Part shown: positions 1-8,534 of the stretch, one piece after another
Layout: each line of letters opens with the position of its first letter
Position numbering within the stretch: position 1 is the stretch's first letter
Source: Bacteroidota bacterium
GTDB lineage: Bacteria; Bacteroidota; Bacteroidia; Flavobacteriales; Weeksellaceae
NCBI GenBank assembly: GCA_023386965.1
Contig: JAEWIR010000046.1
Coordinates: 248,001 to 312,000, forward strand
Reading direction: 5' to 3'
Length of the DNA stretch: 64,000 nucleotides
Notes under the pieces: model-generated
Told to the model about the DNA's origin: nothing
The model's input: the letters and a program-made list of their open reading frames with translations, nothing else
Databases searched by the model: none
Position numbers and translations under genes: made by a program

Positions 1-515
1 GTGGTCATTCAGAATTTTCGCCAAGAACCAATGTTGAGGTTGAATTCTATCAGTTCCTGAACAAGATTTATGGGATCGTTAGCTGGGAGAATGTCCTCAG
101 CAAAAATGGACTCTTTAATATCTACCGCTTCTTAAGGGACGAAAAAAGACATCCGCAATCTGAAAAACTACTGGAGCGACTGCGAAGTGACAGGGATTTT
201 GCAACGGTACTTTATGAATCGGCTGTGGAAGATAATGAGCAGATTTCAAGGATTGCACTTAATACCTACCTGGAATTCCTGGCCCGTGAGGCCAACAGTC
301 TCGTTCTTAAACTTAAAGCTACCGGTGGCCTGCTGATAGGTGGCGAACTTCCGTTGCTGTTTAAGGATTATATTGATAAAGACCGTCTTTATCAAAAATT
401 TATGATCAGCGATAAAATGGAGCGGGTGCTGAAAGACATCCCGATCTACATGATCCTAAGCGAAAAAATGGTTCTTACCGGGGGCGCCTATTATGCCGCT
501 TTTTCTAAAGAATAA
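1..515 (+). CDS. glk: Glucokinase, C-terminal part (5' end outside window)
   Basis: The frame is open from position 3 to the TAA stop, giving about 170 residues with no start in the window, so the gene begins to the left. It matches the C-terminal half of bacterial Glk-type glucokinases (ATP + glucose to glucose-6-phosphate, cytoplasmic). Seen: a GHSEFSPR segment aligning with the Glk GHxxFAP region, a following SKNGLFNIYRF segment, the glycine-rich GGLLIGGELP turn, and a closing IPIYMILSEK...GGAYYA tail that matches the end of E. coli Glk. An internal ATG at 225 is in frame but would remove conserved sequence, so it is not a start. A hairpin terminator follows within 60 bases, so this is the last gene of its unit. 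Confidence 0.85.
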   Translation, partial: GHSEFSPRTNVEVEFYQFLNKIYGIVSWENVLSKNGLFNIYRFLRDEKRHPQSEKLLERLRSDRDFATVLYESAVEDNEQISRIALNTYLEFLAREANSLVLKLKATGGLLIGGELPLLFKDYIDKDRLYQKFMISDKMERVLKDIPIYMILSEKMVLTGGAYYAAFSKE

Positions 516-542
516 CATAATTGTTATTTAACATAATGAAAG

Positions 543-572
543 AACTTCAATCAAAAGGTTGAAGTTTTTTTT
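543..572 (+). terminator. Rho-independent terminator after glk
   Basis: A 10-bp stem (AACTTCAATC with GGTTGAAGTT, one GU pair, AAAA loop) runs straight into a T tract. It closes the glk transcript. Confidence 0.85.
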
Positions 573-635
573 AATTGCAGAAGGTTATCTGCCGTGGCAA
601 TTTTTAAAAAACTCATAATTATAGAGCAGAATTGT

Positions 636-643
636 TATATTTG
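636..643 (+). promoter_or_regulatory. -7 promoter element of the yceI-like gene
   Basis: TATATTTG fits the Bacteroidetes -7 consensus TAnnTTTG and lies 21 nt before the ATG at 665. It overlaps a possible TTG start at 632, which would then lie upstream of the transcript start. This supports the ATG at 665. Confidence 0.6.
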
Positions 644-664
644 TTTATTGATAAAAAAGAAAGA

Positions 665-1258
665 ATGAGAAAATTATTTTTACTGACGTTACTGTTATTC
701 AGCGTTCTTGTACTGGCACAGAAAAAAAAATCCAAAGGAGTACAGATTTCCAAAGTTCAGACCTCCGATATCCGTTGGTGGGGCTATAAGGTAGTAAAAT
801 CAGAGGCTACCACGCATTCGGGTTTTGTAAAGCTGAAAAGCGGAAAATTTATCTTTGAAGATAAATTACTTACCGGTGGTGAGTTTGTTCTAGACATGAG
901 AAGTCTTGCAAATACAGACTTGACCGGTGAAGATCAGGAAAAACTTACCAATCACCTGAAAAGTTCGGATTTCTTTGATGTAAAAAAGCACCCAACCGCT
1001 AAATTCATCATTACAAAGATTCTTCCTTCCAAAAATACGGAGTATAACTATTTGGTATATGGTAATCTGACGCTGAAAGGAACACGCAAAACCATTTCTT
1101 TCCCTGCAAAAATCCGTACCAATGACCGTTTTGTAGAGTTTGAGTCGGCTAAGTTTTCGCTGAACCGCCAGGACTACAAAGCTTTTTATAAATCTTCAAT
1201 CCGCGATTACCTTATCAAGGACCAGATTGATGTTCAGATTAAGCTGACGGCCAATTAA
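665..1258 (+). CDS. YceI family protein, exported
   Basis: 197 residues. A signal peptide (MRKLFLLTLLLFSVLVLAQ) is followed by one YceI lipocalin-like beta-barrel domain. The family core is visible: KVVKSEATTHSGFVKLKSG near the start of the barrel, the GEFVLDM strand, HLKSSDFFDVKKHPTAKF in the middle (the FFDVxxxPxAxF signature), and NLTLKGTRKTISFP. YceI proteins bind isoprenoid or other amphipathic lipids in the periplasm; the ligand here is unknown. The ATG was chosen because the signal peptide begins there and a TAnnTTTG box lies just upstream. It is flanked by terminators on both sides and is probably transcribed alone. Confidence 0.85.
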   Translation: MRKLFLLTLLLFSVLVLAQKKKSKGVQISKVQTSDIRWWGYKVVKSEATTHSGFVKLKSGKFIFEDKLLTGGEFVLDMRSLANTDLTGEDQEKLTNHLKSSDFFDVKKHPTAKFIITKILPSKNTEYNYLVYGNLTLKGTRKTISFPAKIRTNDRFVEFESAKFSLNRQDYKAFYKSSIRDYLIKDQIDVQIKLTAN

Positions 1259-1280
1259 GAAGACATAAATCTAAGATACC

Positions 1281-1306
1281 GGAGCAGAATTTTCTGCTCC
1301 TTTTTT
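1281..1306 (+). terminator. Rho-independent terminator after the yceI-like gene
   Basis: GGAGCAGAA and TTCTGCTCC form a perfect 9-bp stem with a 2-nt centre, followed by a run of T. It ends nine bases before the next start codon. Confidence 0.85.
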
Positions 1307-1314
1307 ATTCAGGG

Positions 1315-2007
1315 ATGAAACGTAACAAACTATATATTGTAAGCGGCCTGGGCGCAGATTTTAAAGTGCTGCAGCACCTTCAGTTTCCGGAGCATCTGGA
1401 AATTGTTTTTCTGGATTGGCTGATTCCGGAAAAGGATGAGACATTTGAAAATTATGTACAGAGGATGGCTGCCAGGGTAGACGGGTCGGAGCCGTTCTAC
1501 CTGCTGGGTTACAGTTTCGGGGGAATACTTGTTCAGGAGATAGACAGGCTAAAACCTGCAAAGCGCGTGGTTATCCTGGGAAGCATTAAATCGTCTGAGG
1601 AAAAATCCGGACTGATCCGCTTTGGAAAAGTGAGCCGTATACCGCAATATTTACCCAGGCATTTTTACAATGGAGGCACCATAAAACTGTATTCTTATTT
1701 CCGGAAACTGTTCGACAGAAAGAATCCGCGTATTCTGCAGTATTTTACGGTAAGAGATGCATATTATCTGAAATGGTGTGTGGCAAAAATTGTGGAATGG
1801 CAGGCATCCGAGAATCCTGATGTTGTGCAGATTTTGGGAGACAAAGACATCGTTTTCCCGTTGAAAAATTCAAAACCGGATTATGTGATACGCGGGGGGA
1901 CGCATTTGTTTCCCGCCACCAGACATAAAGAAGTTTCGCAGTTACTTGCTAAGATTTTTGCAGAAAAAAGCTCATTTTCGGTGGAAAATGAGCAAAAACA
2001 CGAATGA
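1315..2007 (+). CDS. Alpha/beta hydrolase fold protein
   Basis: 230 residues, no signal peptide, so probably cytoplasmic. The alpha/beta hydrolase triad can be read: nucleophile Ser in GYSFGG (about residue 67), an Asp in ILGDKDIVFP (about 178), and a late His in GGTHLFPATRH (about 197). The protein is shorter than typical esterases because the cap is small. The substrate cannot be deduced. It starts just past the upstream terminator, with no obvious -7 box between, so it may be expressed by read-through or from a promoter inside the upstream gene. A 61-residue reverse-strand reading frame across its 5' end is a shadow. Confidence 0.75.
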   Translation: MKRNKLYIVSGLGADFKVLQHLQFPEHLEIVFLDWLIPEKDETFENYVQRMAARVDGSEPFYLLGYSFGGILVQEIDRLKPAKRVVILGSIKSSEEKSGLIRFGKVSRIPQYLPRHFYNGGTIKLYSYFRKLFDRKNPRILQYFTVRDAYYLKWCVAKIVEWQASENPDVVQILGDKDIVFPLKNSKPDYVIRGGTHLFPATRHKEVSQLLAKIFAEKSSFSVENEQKHE

Positions 2008-2130
2008 TAAATAAGATCTTATGCTTCAGTGTTGAGCATGATGCAAAGTTATGGCACTGATTAATGGCATATTTATATTATTTAGGTTATATGTTTCATA
2101 ATAGATCCGGCCGGTATGGCTTAATACGAG

Positions 2131-2138
2131 TATATTTG
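2131..2138 (+). promoter_or_regulatory. -7 promoter element of sdaA
   Basis: TATATTTG, matching TAnnTTTG, 18 nt before the sdaA ATG. Confidence 0.6.
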
Positions 2139-2156
2139 CATTATAATAATATCTGA

Positions 2157-3575
2157 ATGCAGTCAATATCAGTTTTTGAAATTATTAAAGTGGGTATCGG
2201 TCCCTCCAGCTCGCACACCATGGGACCGTGGAACGCGGCTGAAAATTTCCTTAAACAAATCCGTACTGATTACAGCCTGACCAATGTGGTTGAGGTTTTT
2301 GTTGAGTTCTTTGGCTCCCTGGCGAAGACGGGTATCGGCCATGGTACGGACATCGCCGGAATGCTGGGCCTTTCCGGTGAAGATTATCAGAAAATTGACA
2401 CCACTTCCATCACCGATAAAATCGACAGGATCCGTGCTGAAGAGCTGCTCCATTTGGGTGGTGAAAAACCGGTTCCTTTTGTGTACGGCAAGCATCTGAT
2501 CCTGAATATGAAAAAATCTCTCGATTTTCATCCCAACGGAATGATTTTCCGGGCCGTATTTGCCGACGGATCCGAACTCGTACAGGACTATTATTCTGTT
2601 GGGGGAGGTTTTATTGCGACCCGCAATGAGAATTCAATGGAGAAGAGCTGCATCCGGACACTGTATCCATGCCACAGCGGCGGGGATGTCCTGAAAAATA
2701 TTCAGAAACTTGGTCTCAGCCGGGTTTCAGACCTTGTTCTATTAAATGAAGAATCGTGGCGAAGCCGTGACGAAACAGCGGAAAATGCCCTGTATATCTG
2801 GGATCAGATATGCGAATGCATCTATAAGGGGGTGAACAGGGAAGGGGTACTTCCCGGCGGTCTGAAGGTGTCCCGACGTGCCGCCGCGCTAAACCGTAAG
2901 CTGTTGGACGGTCTGCAGTACAGCACCCAGGAGGAATGGCTGAATTATGTAAAAAGTGCTGACGGCAGCTTTACGACAATCAACAAATGGGTCTCCTGTT
3001 TTGCTCTGGCTGTAAATGAGGAAAATGCGGGCTTTGGACGTATCATTACCGCACCTACCAACGGCGCCAGTGGCGTTATTCCGGCTGTGCTGATGTACTC
3101 GCAGGCTTTCACCAAACACAATACCGAAGAAGATATCATCAGGTTCATCCTGGTGGCAGGGGAAATTGGAACACTGTTTAAAAAGAATGCTACCATATCT
3201 GCAGCCATGGGTGGCTGTCAGGCAGAGGTAGGCGTATCTTCGGCGATGGCGGCGGCCGGCCTCACCGAGATCATGGGAGGTACACCGGAACAGGTGCTTA
3301 TGGCGGCGGAGATTGCCATGGAACACCATCTGGGCTTAACCTGTGATCCAGTTGCCGGCCTGGTACAGATTCCCTGTATTGAGAGAAATTCAATGGGCGC
3401 CATAAAGGCCATTACGGCAGCGAATATTGCGATCGAGTCCGATCCTTCCAAAGCCCGGGTTACCCTGGATGAGGTAATTCAGAGTATGTGGGAAACTGCT
3501 CAGAGCATGAATGACAGGTTTAAGGAAACCTCTGAGGGCGGATTGGCAATCGCTGTGAATGTGGCAGAGTGTTAG
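2157..3575 (+). CDS. sdaA: L-serine ammonia-lyase (iron-sulfur type, single chain)
   Basis: 472 residues, about the usual length of one-chain SdaA/SdaB enzymes that convert L-serine to pyruvate and ammonia. The N-terminal beta domain begins with the family signature GPSSSHTMGP (residues 15-24). The C-terminal catalytic alpha domain contains APTNGASGVIPA, the GGCQAEVG segment and LTCDPVAGLVQIPC, which supply cysteines for the 4Fe-4S cluster. The ATG lies 18 nt after a TAnnTTTG box. Next to it on the other strand is alanine dehydrogenase. Together they suggest a local capacity to feed amino acids to pyruvate, although the two are convergent and not co-transcribed. Confidence 0.93.
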   Translation: MQSISVFEIIKVGIGPSSSHTMGPWNAAENFLKQIRTDYSLTNVVEVFVEFFGSLAKTGIGHGTDIAGMLGLSGEDYQKIDTTSITDKIDRIRAEELLHLGGEKPVPFVYGKHLILNMKKSLDFHPNGMIFRAVFADGSELVQDYYSVGGGFIATRNENSMEKSCIRTLYPCHSGGDVLKNIQKLGLSRVSDLVLLNEESWRSRDETAENALYIWDQICECIYKGVNREGVLPGGLKVSRRAAALNRKLLDGLQYSTQEEWLNYVKSADGSFTTINKWVSCFALAVNEENAGFGRIITAPTNGASGVIPAVLMYSQAFTKHNTEEDIIRFILVAGEIGTLFKKNATISAAMGGCQAEVGVSSAMAAAGLTEIMGGTPEQVLMAAEIAMEHHLGLTCDPVAGLVQIPCIERNSMGAIKAITAANIAIESDPSKARVTLDEVIQSMWETAQSMNDRFKETSEGGLAIAVNVAEC

Positions 3576-3593
3576 TAATTGCCACCCAATAAA

Positions 3594-3622
3594 AAAAGCA
3601 GACCGGTTTACAGTCTGCTTTT
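3594..3622. terminator. Bidirectional terminator between sdaA and the DUF4258-like gene
   Basis: AAAAGCAGAC and GTCTGCTTTT form a perfect 10-bp stem with A-rich and T-rich flanks, so it can serve both convergent transcripts. Confidence 0.85.
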
Positions 3623-3645
3623 CTTTTGATAATGATAAAATGGTT

Positions 3646-4017
3646 CTATCTAAGCTTTTTAAGATCTGAAAACAGTGCAGAATCCTTACATTTTTCAAAC
3701 TGAACTTCGTAGCGCGGATTCTTTTCCGGGTACACCAAAAGGTATTGCGGACAGGGTTTTTGCTGTGCCTGGCTTCTGTCGAAGTCCACATGTCCGTCCG
3801 TAATGATGCTGTCTTTCAGAAACTGTTCAGTGATGCCCTGAGCGGCCATTTGCGGACGGAACGTGTCGGAATATGAAAAATCCTTTGACAGTGTTTCTGC
3901 AATCACACGGCTGTTGGGCAGGTAGCCACTGCAGCTCACGCCTTTCTGGTTCAAAATAAAAAACACGACAATAAGTCCGGGTACCAGACCAATCAAAAAG
4001 AATTTAAGTTTTCTCAA
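3646..4017 (-). CDS. Small membrane-anchored DUF4258-like protein
   Basis: 123 residues. One N-terminal transmembrane segment (LKFFLIGLVPGLIVVFFIL) is followed by a soluble domain with SCSGYLPNSRV, a QGITEQFLKDSI segment, a GHVDFDRSQ turn and paired cysteines (KPCPQY and FEKCKDS). From memory this resembles the Flavobacteriia proteins annotated DUF4258, which carry a YLPNCRV motif after the membrane helix. No biochemical role is known to me. It starts 2 nt after the stop of alanine dehydrogenase, so the two are almost certainly translated from one mRNA. Confidence 0.65.
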   Translation of the reverse strand: MRKLKFFLIGLVPGLIVVFFILNQKGVSCSGYLPNSRVIAETLSKDFSYSDTFRPQMAAQGITEQFLKDSIITDGHVDFDRSQAQQKPCPQYLLVYPEKNPRYEVQFEKCKDSALFSDLKKLR

Positions 4018-4019
4018 GT

Positions 4020-5213
4020 TTAAAACATTAACAGGTTGATATCATGATAGGGAAGACCGAAAAGGTCGCAAATCACCTTTTTGGTATGCCGGCCGCGGTA
4101 CATATAGAGGCTTTGTTTCATCTCATTTTTATGGATGAACATGTTCTCAATTCCTCCTTCCTTGTCATAGCTCAGCAGATAACTCAGGAAAAAATTGGAG
4201 ATGGCTTTGCTCGTTGTACGCGGAATCCGGGACGTAAGGTTGGGCAGTCCGCAGTGGATGACGCCGTGTTTGATGAGGTATGGATCCGCCAGGGTAGTGA
4301 TCTCGGTAGTTTCCACTACCTTTCCGTAATCCACGGTGACGTCTATAATCACACTGCCTTTCTTCATCTGTAATACCATTTCCTCAGTGACCACCGGCTG
4401 CATGCAGGTACGTGGCAGCGCACCAATAACAACATCTGCACGCCTGACACTTTTTGAAAGTTCTTTCGGATCAATGATAGAAGTGGGCACACGCCCGTCA
4501 ATCATCATATGAAGGCGGCGCAGTTTGGACAGTGAATTATCGAAAACCTTGACACTTGCACCAAGTCCCAGGGCGGCTTTGACGGCGAATTCGCCTACAA
4601 TCCCGGCTCCAATGACCACCACTTCCGTAGGACGTACACCCGTAATTCCTCCCAGCATATTTCCGTTGGACAGCGCCAGGAGTTCTGAACTGTAAAGAAT
4701 GGAGGCGGTTCCGGCTATTTCACCAATAAGCCGGACTAATGGTAACTGCTTATATTCATCTGAAATAAATTCGAAAGCAATGGCATTAATTTTCTTTTCG
4801 GCGAGTTTGCGGAAGTATTCAGGCGACCTCAGATTGATTTGCAAAGCCGAAATCAGATGTGCATTGGGCTTCAGCATATCAATCTCATTCTCCCCGGGTG
4901 GGTTTATCTTCAGTACAAGGTCCTGACCGAAGGCTTCGGCGGCATTCTGCGTAATGCGTGCACCGGCTTCCGCATACTGAACATCAGTAAAGAACGAACC
5001 TTTACCGCTGTCGGACTCAATGATGATCTCATGTCCGTGATTCACCAAGACCTGAACCGCATCGGGAGTAAGCGTGGTACGCCGCTCATTAAGTGAAGTC
5101 TCCCTGGGTACGCCGATTGTGAATTTGGGTTCCTTTTTCTTCACCTCCAGTTTCTCCTCCACAGGCATCAGTTCCTCCTCCCTGAAGGGAGTAAAAATGT
5201 TTCCGCTGCTCAT
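4020..5213 (-). CDS. ald: Alanine dehydrogenase
   Basis: 397 residues, cytoplasmic, interconverting L-alanine and pyruvate with NAD. The N-terminal AlaDh/PNT domain starts with IGVPRETSLNERRTTLTPDAV (residues about 33-53), including the conserved RR-T-TP substrate-binding region. The Rossmann NAD-binding domain carries VVIGAGIVGEFAVKAALGLGA (about 200-220), and a later GALPRTCMQPVVT segment lines the cofactor site. A charged N-terminal extension of about 30 residues is common in Bacteroidetes members. It leads a two-gene unit with the DUF4258-like protein. A TATCTTTG box lies about 46 nt upstream. Related NAD(P) transhydrogenase alpha chains are the main alternative, but there is no beta-subunit gene nearby. 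Confidence 0.88.
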   Translation of the reverse strand: MSSGNIFTPFREEELMPVEEKLEVKKKEPKFTIGVPRETSLNERRTTLTPDAVQVLVNHGHEIIIESDSGKGSFFTDVQYAEAGARITQNAAEAFGQDLVLKINPPGENEIDMLKPNAHLISALQINLRSPEYFRKLAEKKINAIAFEFISDEYKQLPLVRLIGEIAGTASILYSSELLALSNGNMLGGITGVRPTEVVVIGAGIVGEFAVKAALGLGASVKVFDNSLSKLRRLHMMIDGRVPTSIIDPKELSKSVRRADVVIGALPRTCMQPVVTEEMVLQMKKGSVIIDVTVDYGKVVETTEITTLADPYLIKHGVIHCGLPNLTSRIPRTTSKAISNFFLSYLLSYDKEGGIENMFIHKNEMKQSLYMYRGRHTKKVICDLFGLPYHDINLLMF

Positions 5214-5258
5214 TCTAATTTGCTTGTTTAAAGGTTATTTTGCAACATAATCCCGTTG

Positions 5259-5266
5259 CAAAGATA
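5259..5266 (-). promoter_or_regulatory. -7 promoter element of ald
   Basis: TATCTTTG on the minus strand (TAnnTTTG), between tsaE and ald, about 46 nt before the ald ATG. This suggests ald has its own promoter in addition to any read-through from tsaE. Confidence 0.55.
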
Positions 5267-5270
5267 AGCC

Positions 5271-5678
5271 TTATTTAAAAATTACCTTCCTGCCCGTATC
5301 GCTATTTTCAATTAGCATCTCATGGTAGGGTAAACCGGTAAATTGCGAAGCATAAATTTCCGGCCACTCCACAATACAGAGCCAAGCCTGGTCCAGATAT
5401 TCATCCATACCGATATCATACACTTCATCAATAGTTTTCATCCGGTAAAGGTCAAAGTGGAATACGCTGCCCTGAGACACCGCATACTCATTCACAATCG
5501 CGTAAGTAGGCGATGATACTTCATCCGTGCTCCCCAGTGTCTTCAGCAAGAATTTTGTAAAAGTAGTTTTGCCGGCACCCAGATTTCCTTTCAGCAGAAG
5601 GATATTGTGTTCCAGCAATTGTGAAACCTCTTCAGCGACCTTCTGCCATTCGCCCAAATTATTGACAGTCCATTCCAT
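5271..5678 (-). CDS. tsaE: tRNA threonylcarbamoyladenosine biosynthesis ATPase TsaE
   Basis: 135 residues, usual for TsaE, the small P-loop ATPase that drives the TsaBDE complex making t6A37 on ANN-decoding tRNAs. Visible: Walker A GNLGAGKTTF (about residues 32-41), the SSPTYAIVNEY switch region (about 55-65), HFDLYRM, and the late VEWPE motif. The short spacing to ald (57 bases) could allow read-through, but ald has its own -7 box. It is divergent from dnaG, with both promoters in about 90 bases. Confidence 0.92.
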   Translation of the reverse strand: MEWTVNNLGEWQKVAEEVSQLLEHNILLLKGNLGAGKTTFTKFLLKTLGSTDEVSSPTYAIVNEYAVSQGSVFHFDLYRMKTIDEVYDIGMDEYLDQAWLCIVEWPEIYASQFTGLPYHEMLIENSDTGRKVIFK

Positions 5679-5694
5679 ACCAAATATTTAGGTT

Positions 5695-5702
5695 CAAAAG
5701 TA
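5695..5702 (-). promoter_or_regulatory. -7 promoter element of tsaE
   Basis: TACTTTTG on the minus strand (TAnnTTTG), 16 nt before the tsaE start. Confidence 0.5.
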
Positions 5703-5770
5703 AGGATTTTAAGGGAAGTGCTTTATTGCTTTGGTCCCGTTTTTACAAAGTTATTTGCTATTTTTACCGA

Positions 5771-7687
5771 ATGATTTCCAAGCAGACCATCGATAAAATA
5801 TTCTCCACCATCCGCGTAGAGGAGATTATTGGTGAGTATGTACAGTTGAAGCGGGCCGGTTCCAATTTCAAAGGGCTGAGCCCTTTTCACGACGAAAAAT
5901 CGCCCAGTTTTGTGGTGTCGCCCAGCAAACAGATCTGGAAGGATTTCTCCTCCGGGAAAGGAGGTACCGCCATCTCCTTCCTGATGGAAATTGAGAATTT
6001 CACTTATCCGGAAGCGCTGCGGCACGCCGCCAAAAAGTATAGAATTGAGATTGAGGAAACTGTACAGGAGCAAACTGAAGAGCAGAAAGCGGCGCAAACC
6101 GAAAGGGACCTTCTGTATAAGATTCATGAGGTAGCCAATTCTTTTTTTCAGGAACAGCTTTATGATACGGAGGAGGGCAGAAATGTTGGTTTGAGCTATT
6201 TCCGGGAACGTGAACTTCGGGAATCGATTGTAAAGAAATTCCAGCTGGGCTATTCGCCCGAGCAAAAAAACGCGTTCACCGAATACGCACTTCAGAAAGG
6301 ATATTCAAAAAAAATACTTGAAAGTTCCGGCTTATCGATATTCCCCGATAATTCGCCTGCCGGCCTAGACCGTTTCCGCGAACGCGTGATTTTTCCTATC
6401 CACAGCTTTTCGGGCAGGGTTCTGGGGTTTGGCGCCAGACTTCTGAAAAGCAATGTAAAAACCGCCAAGTACCTAAATTCGCCGGAAACTGAGATATATC
6501 ATAAATCGGCGGTGCTGTACGGCCTCAATCACAGTAAGCAGGCTATTTCCAGGCAGAATCTCTGTCTTCTTGTGGAAGGTTATATGGACGTAATTGCCAT
6601 GCACCAGGCTGGGATTGAGAACGTGGTATCAAGCTCGGGAACTGCGCTAACGACCGCACAGATCAAACTGATAAAAAGGCTTACCGAAAACGTTACGATT
6701 TTATTTGACGGTGATGCTGCGGGCATAAAAGCCAGCTTCCGGAGTATTGACCTGCTGCTTGCCGAGGGAATGAACATCCGCGTTGTTCTGTTTCCGGATG
6801 GGGATGATCCGGACAGTTTTGCCCGTAAACATCCTCAGGAATATGTGGAGGAATTCATTCGGAAAGAAGCCAATGATTTCATTGCTTTCAAATCGGAAAT
6901 ACTGCTCAAGGATGCGGGAACGGATCCAATAAAGAAAGCCGAGGCGATTCGTGATATTGTAAAGTCTGTATCATTTGTTACCAACACACTGAAGCAGGAA
7001 GTTTACCTGAAGGAAATTTCCGCTAAGTTTGGTTTGAGTGAGCAAAGCCTGTTCAATGAACTGGGTCTTCAGAAGCAGGTAAGTCAGCCGCAGTTCAAAG
7101 CTGAACCTGCCAAAGCTGAAGCCAGAATGGAATTGGTGCCGGAGCAGGCTGCCAATGTTAATCCACTGCTGATTTTGGAAGAAAAACTGGTTGAACTTAT
7201 GCTTAAATATGGCGATCAGGTGCTGCAGCGAAGCACGGACGCCGGTGAAAAGTATGAAATTACTGTCATTGAAGAGGTGATGGACCATCTGTCTGAGGAC
7301 GGCTATGAAATTCAGTCGGAGATTAACCGGAAGATCGTTCAGGAGATTGCCGATGGTATTTCTCAGAATGAGCTGCGGTCCGGTAAATTTTTCTTTGGTC
7401 TGATGGATGAGGAACTTACGGGTCATGTGGCAGATGCACTTTTCGAACCGTACGAGAACAGCGACTGGAGTAAGCACAACATTTATTTCAGCCAGGAAGA
7501 AGAGGTGGTACCCAAACTGGTAAAAGATGTGATGATAAGGCATAAGAGGGAATATGTAGTACACCTGATACGGGAAATCAAAGATTCGCTGTCTGACGGA
7601 GGCGACCATACGGAAGATTATATGAAAATTGTAAAACTGAACGAGCTCCGCAAGGAAATGGATGTGGAACTGTACCGGATATTGTGA
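5771..7687 (+). CDS. dnaG: DNA primase, with a degenerate zinc-binding domain
   Basis: 638 residues from the ATG that begins MISKQTIDKIF. DnaG lays down RNA primers at the fork. Domains: N-terminal CHC2-type domain (1-100), a central catalytic core with TOPRIM motifs VEGYMDVIAMHQAG and ILFDGDAAGIKA, PDGDDPDSFA after that, and a C-terminal DnaB-interacting helical region. The zinc ligands are mostly gone: where other primases have C-H-C-C, here are Ser37, His40, Asp58 and Ser61, in a context (GLSPFHDEKSPSF, DFSSGKGG) that is otherwise conserved. A longer frame starting 45 bases upstream adds no family sequence. Other Flavobacteriia DnaG proteins, from memory, have the same substitutions. Confidence 0.93.
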   Translation: MISKQTIDKIFSTIRVEEIIGEYVQLKRAGSNFKGLSPFHDEKSPSFVVSPSKQIWKDFSSGKGGTAISFLMEIENFTYPEALRHAAKKYRIEIEETVQEQTEEQKAAQTERDLLYKIHEVANSFFQEQLYDTEEGRNVGLSYFRERELRESIVKKFQLGYSPEQKNAFTEYALQKGYSKKILESSGLSIFPDNSPAGLDRFRERVIFPIHSFSGRVLGFGARLLKSNVKTAKYLNSPETEIYHKSAVLYGLNHSKQAISRQNLCLLVEGYMDVIAMHQAGIENVVSSSGTALTTAQIKLIKRLTENVTILFDGDAAGIKASFRSIDLLLAEGMNIRVVLFPDGDDPDSFARKHPQEYVEEFIRKEANDFIAFKSEILLKDAGTDPIKKAEAIRDIVKSVSFVTNTLKQEVYLKEISAKFGLSEQSLFNELGLQKQVSQPQFKAEPAKAEARMELVPEQAANVNPLLILEEKLVELMLKYGDQVLQRSTDAGEKYEITVIEEVMDHLSEDGYEIQSEINRKIVQEIADGISQNELRSGKFFFGLMDEELTGHVADALFEPYENSDWSKHNIYFSQEEEVVPKLVKDVMIRHKREYVVHLIREIKDSLSDGGDHTEDYMKIVKLNELRKEMDVELYRIL

Positions 7688-7779
7688 CAGTTTGGCTATA
7701 TTTATGCAGGGTATGATTTTTGAAAAATCCTGTACCGCGGCGTTCGTGCCGCAGCACTTTAACAAAACAAAAATTGAAT

Positions 7780-8463
7780 ATGGACATTAAAAAAGATTTC
7801 AGGGATTTCTCTGTAAAACATTTAGGCAACAGTGGTTTGGCAACCGATCAGTATATGGGCATGTTTGGTCCTACCAACCTTACGCCGTACATTATGGAAG
7901 AAAGACGTCTGAACGTAGCTCAGATGGACGTTTTCTCCCGACTGATGATGGACAGGATTATTTTTCTGGGTACCGGCATAGACGACCAGGTGGCGAACAT
8001 CGTAACGGCGCAGCTTCTTTTCCTGGAAAGCTCGGATGCATCCAAAGACATACAGATCTACATCAACTCTCCCGGCGGCAGTGTTTACGCCGGTCTGGGT
8101 ATTTATGACACCATGCAGATCATTAAACCGGATGTGGCCACTATCTGTACCGGAATGGCTGCAAGTATGGGAGCCGTACTTCTTGTAGCGGGTGAGAAGG
8201 GTAAGAGATCTGCCCTAAAGCATTCAAGAGTGATGATTCACCAGCCAAGTGGCGGTGCACAGGGAGTTGCCTCCGATATGGAGATTAACCTTCGTGAAAT
8301 GCTGAAACTTAAGAAAGAACTGTACGACATAATCTCCGAGCATTCCGGGCAGACTTACGAATGGGTGGAAAAAGCCTCGGACCGTGATTACTGGATGACG
8401 AGTACTGAAGCTAAAGATTTCGGTATGGTGGATGAGGTACTGATGAGAAAGACCGAGGTATAG
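7780..8463 (+). CDS. clpP: ATP-dependent Clp protease proteolytic subunit
   Basis: 227 residues from the ATG beginning MDIKKDF; a TTG 60 bases upstream is in frame but adds unrelated sequence. ClpP forms the double-ring serine peptidase chamber fed by ClpX/ClpA. Catalytic Ser129 lies in GMAASMGA and His154 in HSRVMIHQPSGG. The conserved Asp lies in the DRDYWM segment around 201-203. The oxyanion-hole glycines are in NSPGGSV. The N-terminal ~30 residues before the axial-loop region are longer than in E. coli and may be a propeptide. No clpX is adjacent. A strong terminator follows. Confidence 0.94.
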   Translation: MDIKKDFRDFSVKHLGNSGLATDQYMGMFGPTNLTPYIMEERRLNVAQMDVFSRLMMDRIIFLGTGIDDQVANIVTAQLLFLESSDASKDIQIYINSPGGSVYAGLGIYDTMQIIKPDVATICTGMAASMGAVLLVAGEKGKRSALKHSRVMIHQPSGGAQGVASDMEINLREMLKLKKELYDIISEHSGQTYEWVEKASDRDYWMTSTEAKDFGMVDEVLMRKTEV

Positions 8464-8484
8464 ACTTTCTCAGTTAAAAAAAAG

Positions 8485-8517
8485 AATCCGTTTCAGCGAG
8501 TGAAACGGATTTTTTTA
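8485..8517. terminator. Terminator between clpP and tpiA
   Basis: AATCCGTTTCA and TGAAACGGATT form a perfect 11-bp stem with a 5-nt loop. There is an A run before it and a T run after it, so it works for clpP and probably for the convergent tpiA operon. Confidence 0.9.
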
Positions 8518-8534
8518 TATGATTGGATTGTCGT

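Noticed and set aside
632..664. TTG start extending the YceI-like protein by 11 residues
   Set aside because: The TTG lies at the -7 promoter box, and the signal peptide begins at the downstream ATG.
5723..6265. 180-codon frame antisense to dnaG
   Set aside because: Fully inside a conserved gene; hydrophobic mix without domain or promoter.
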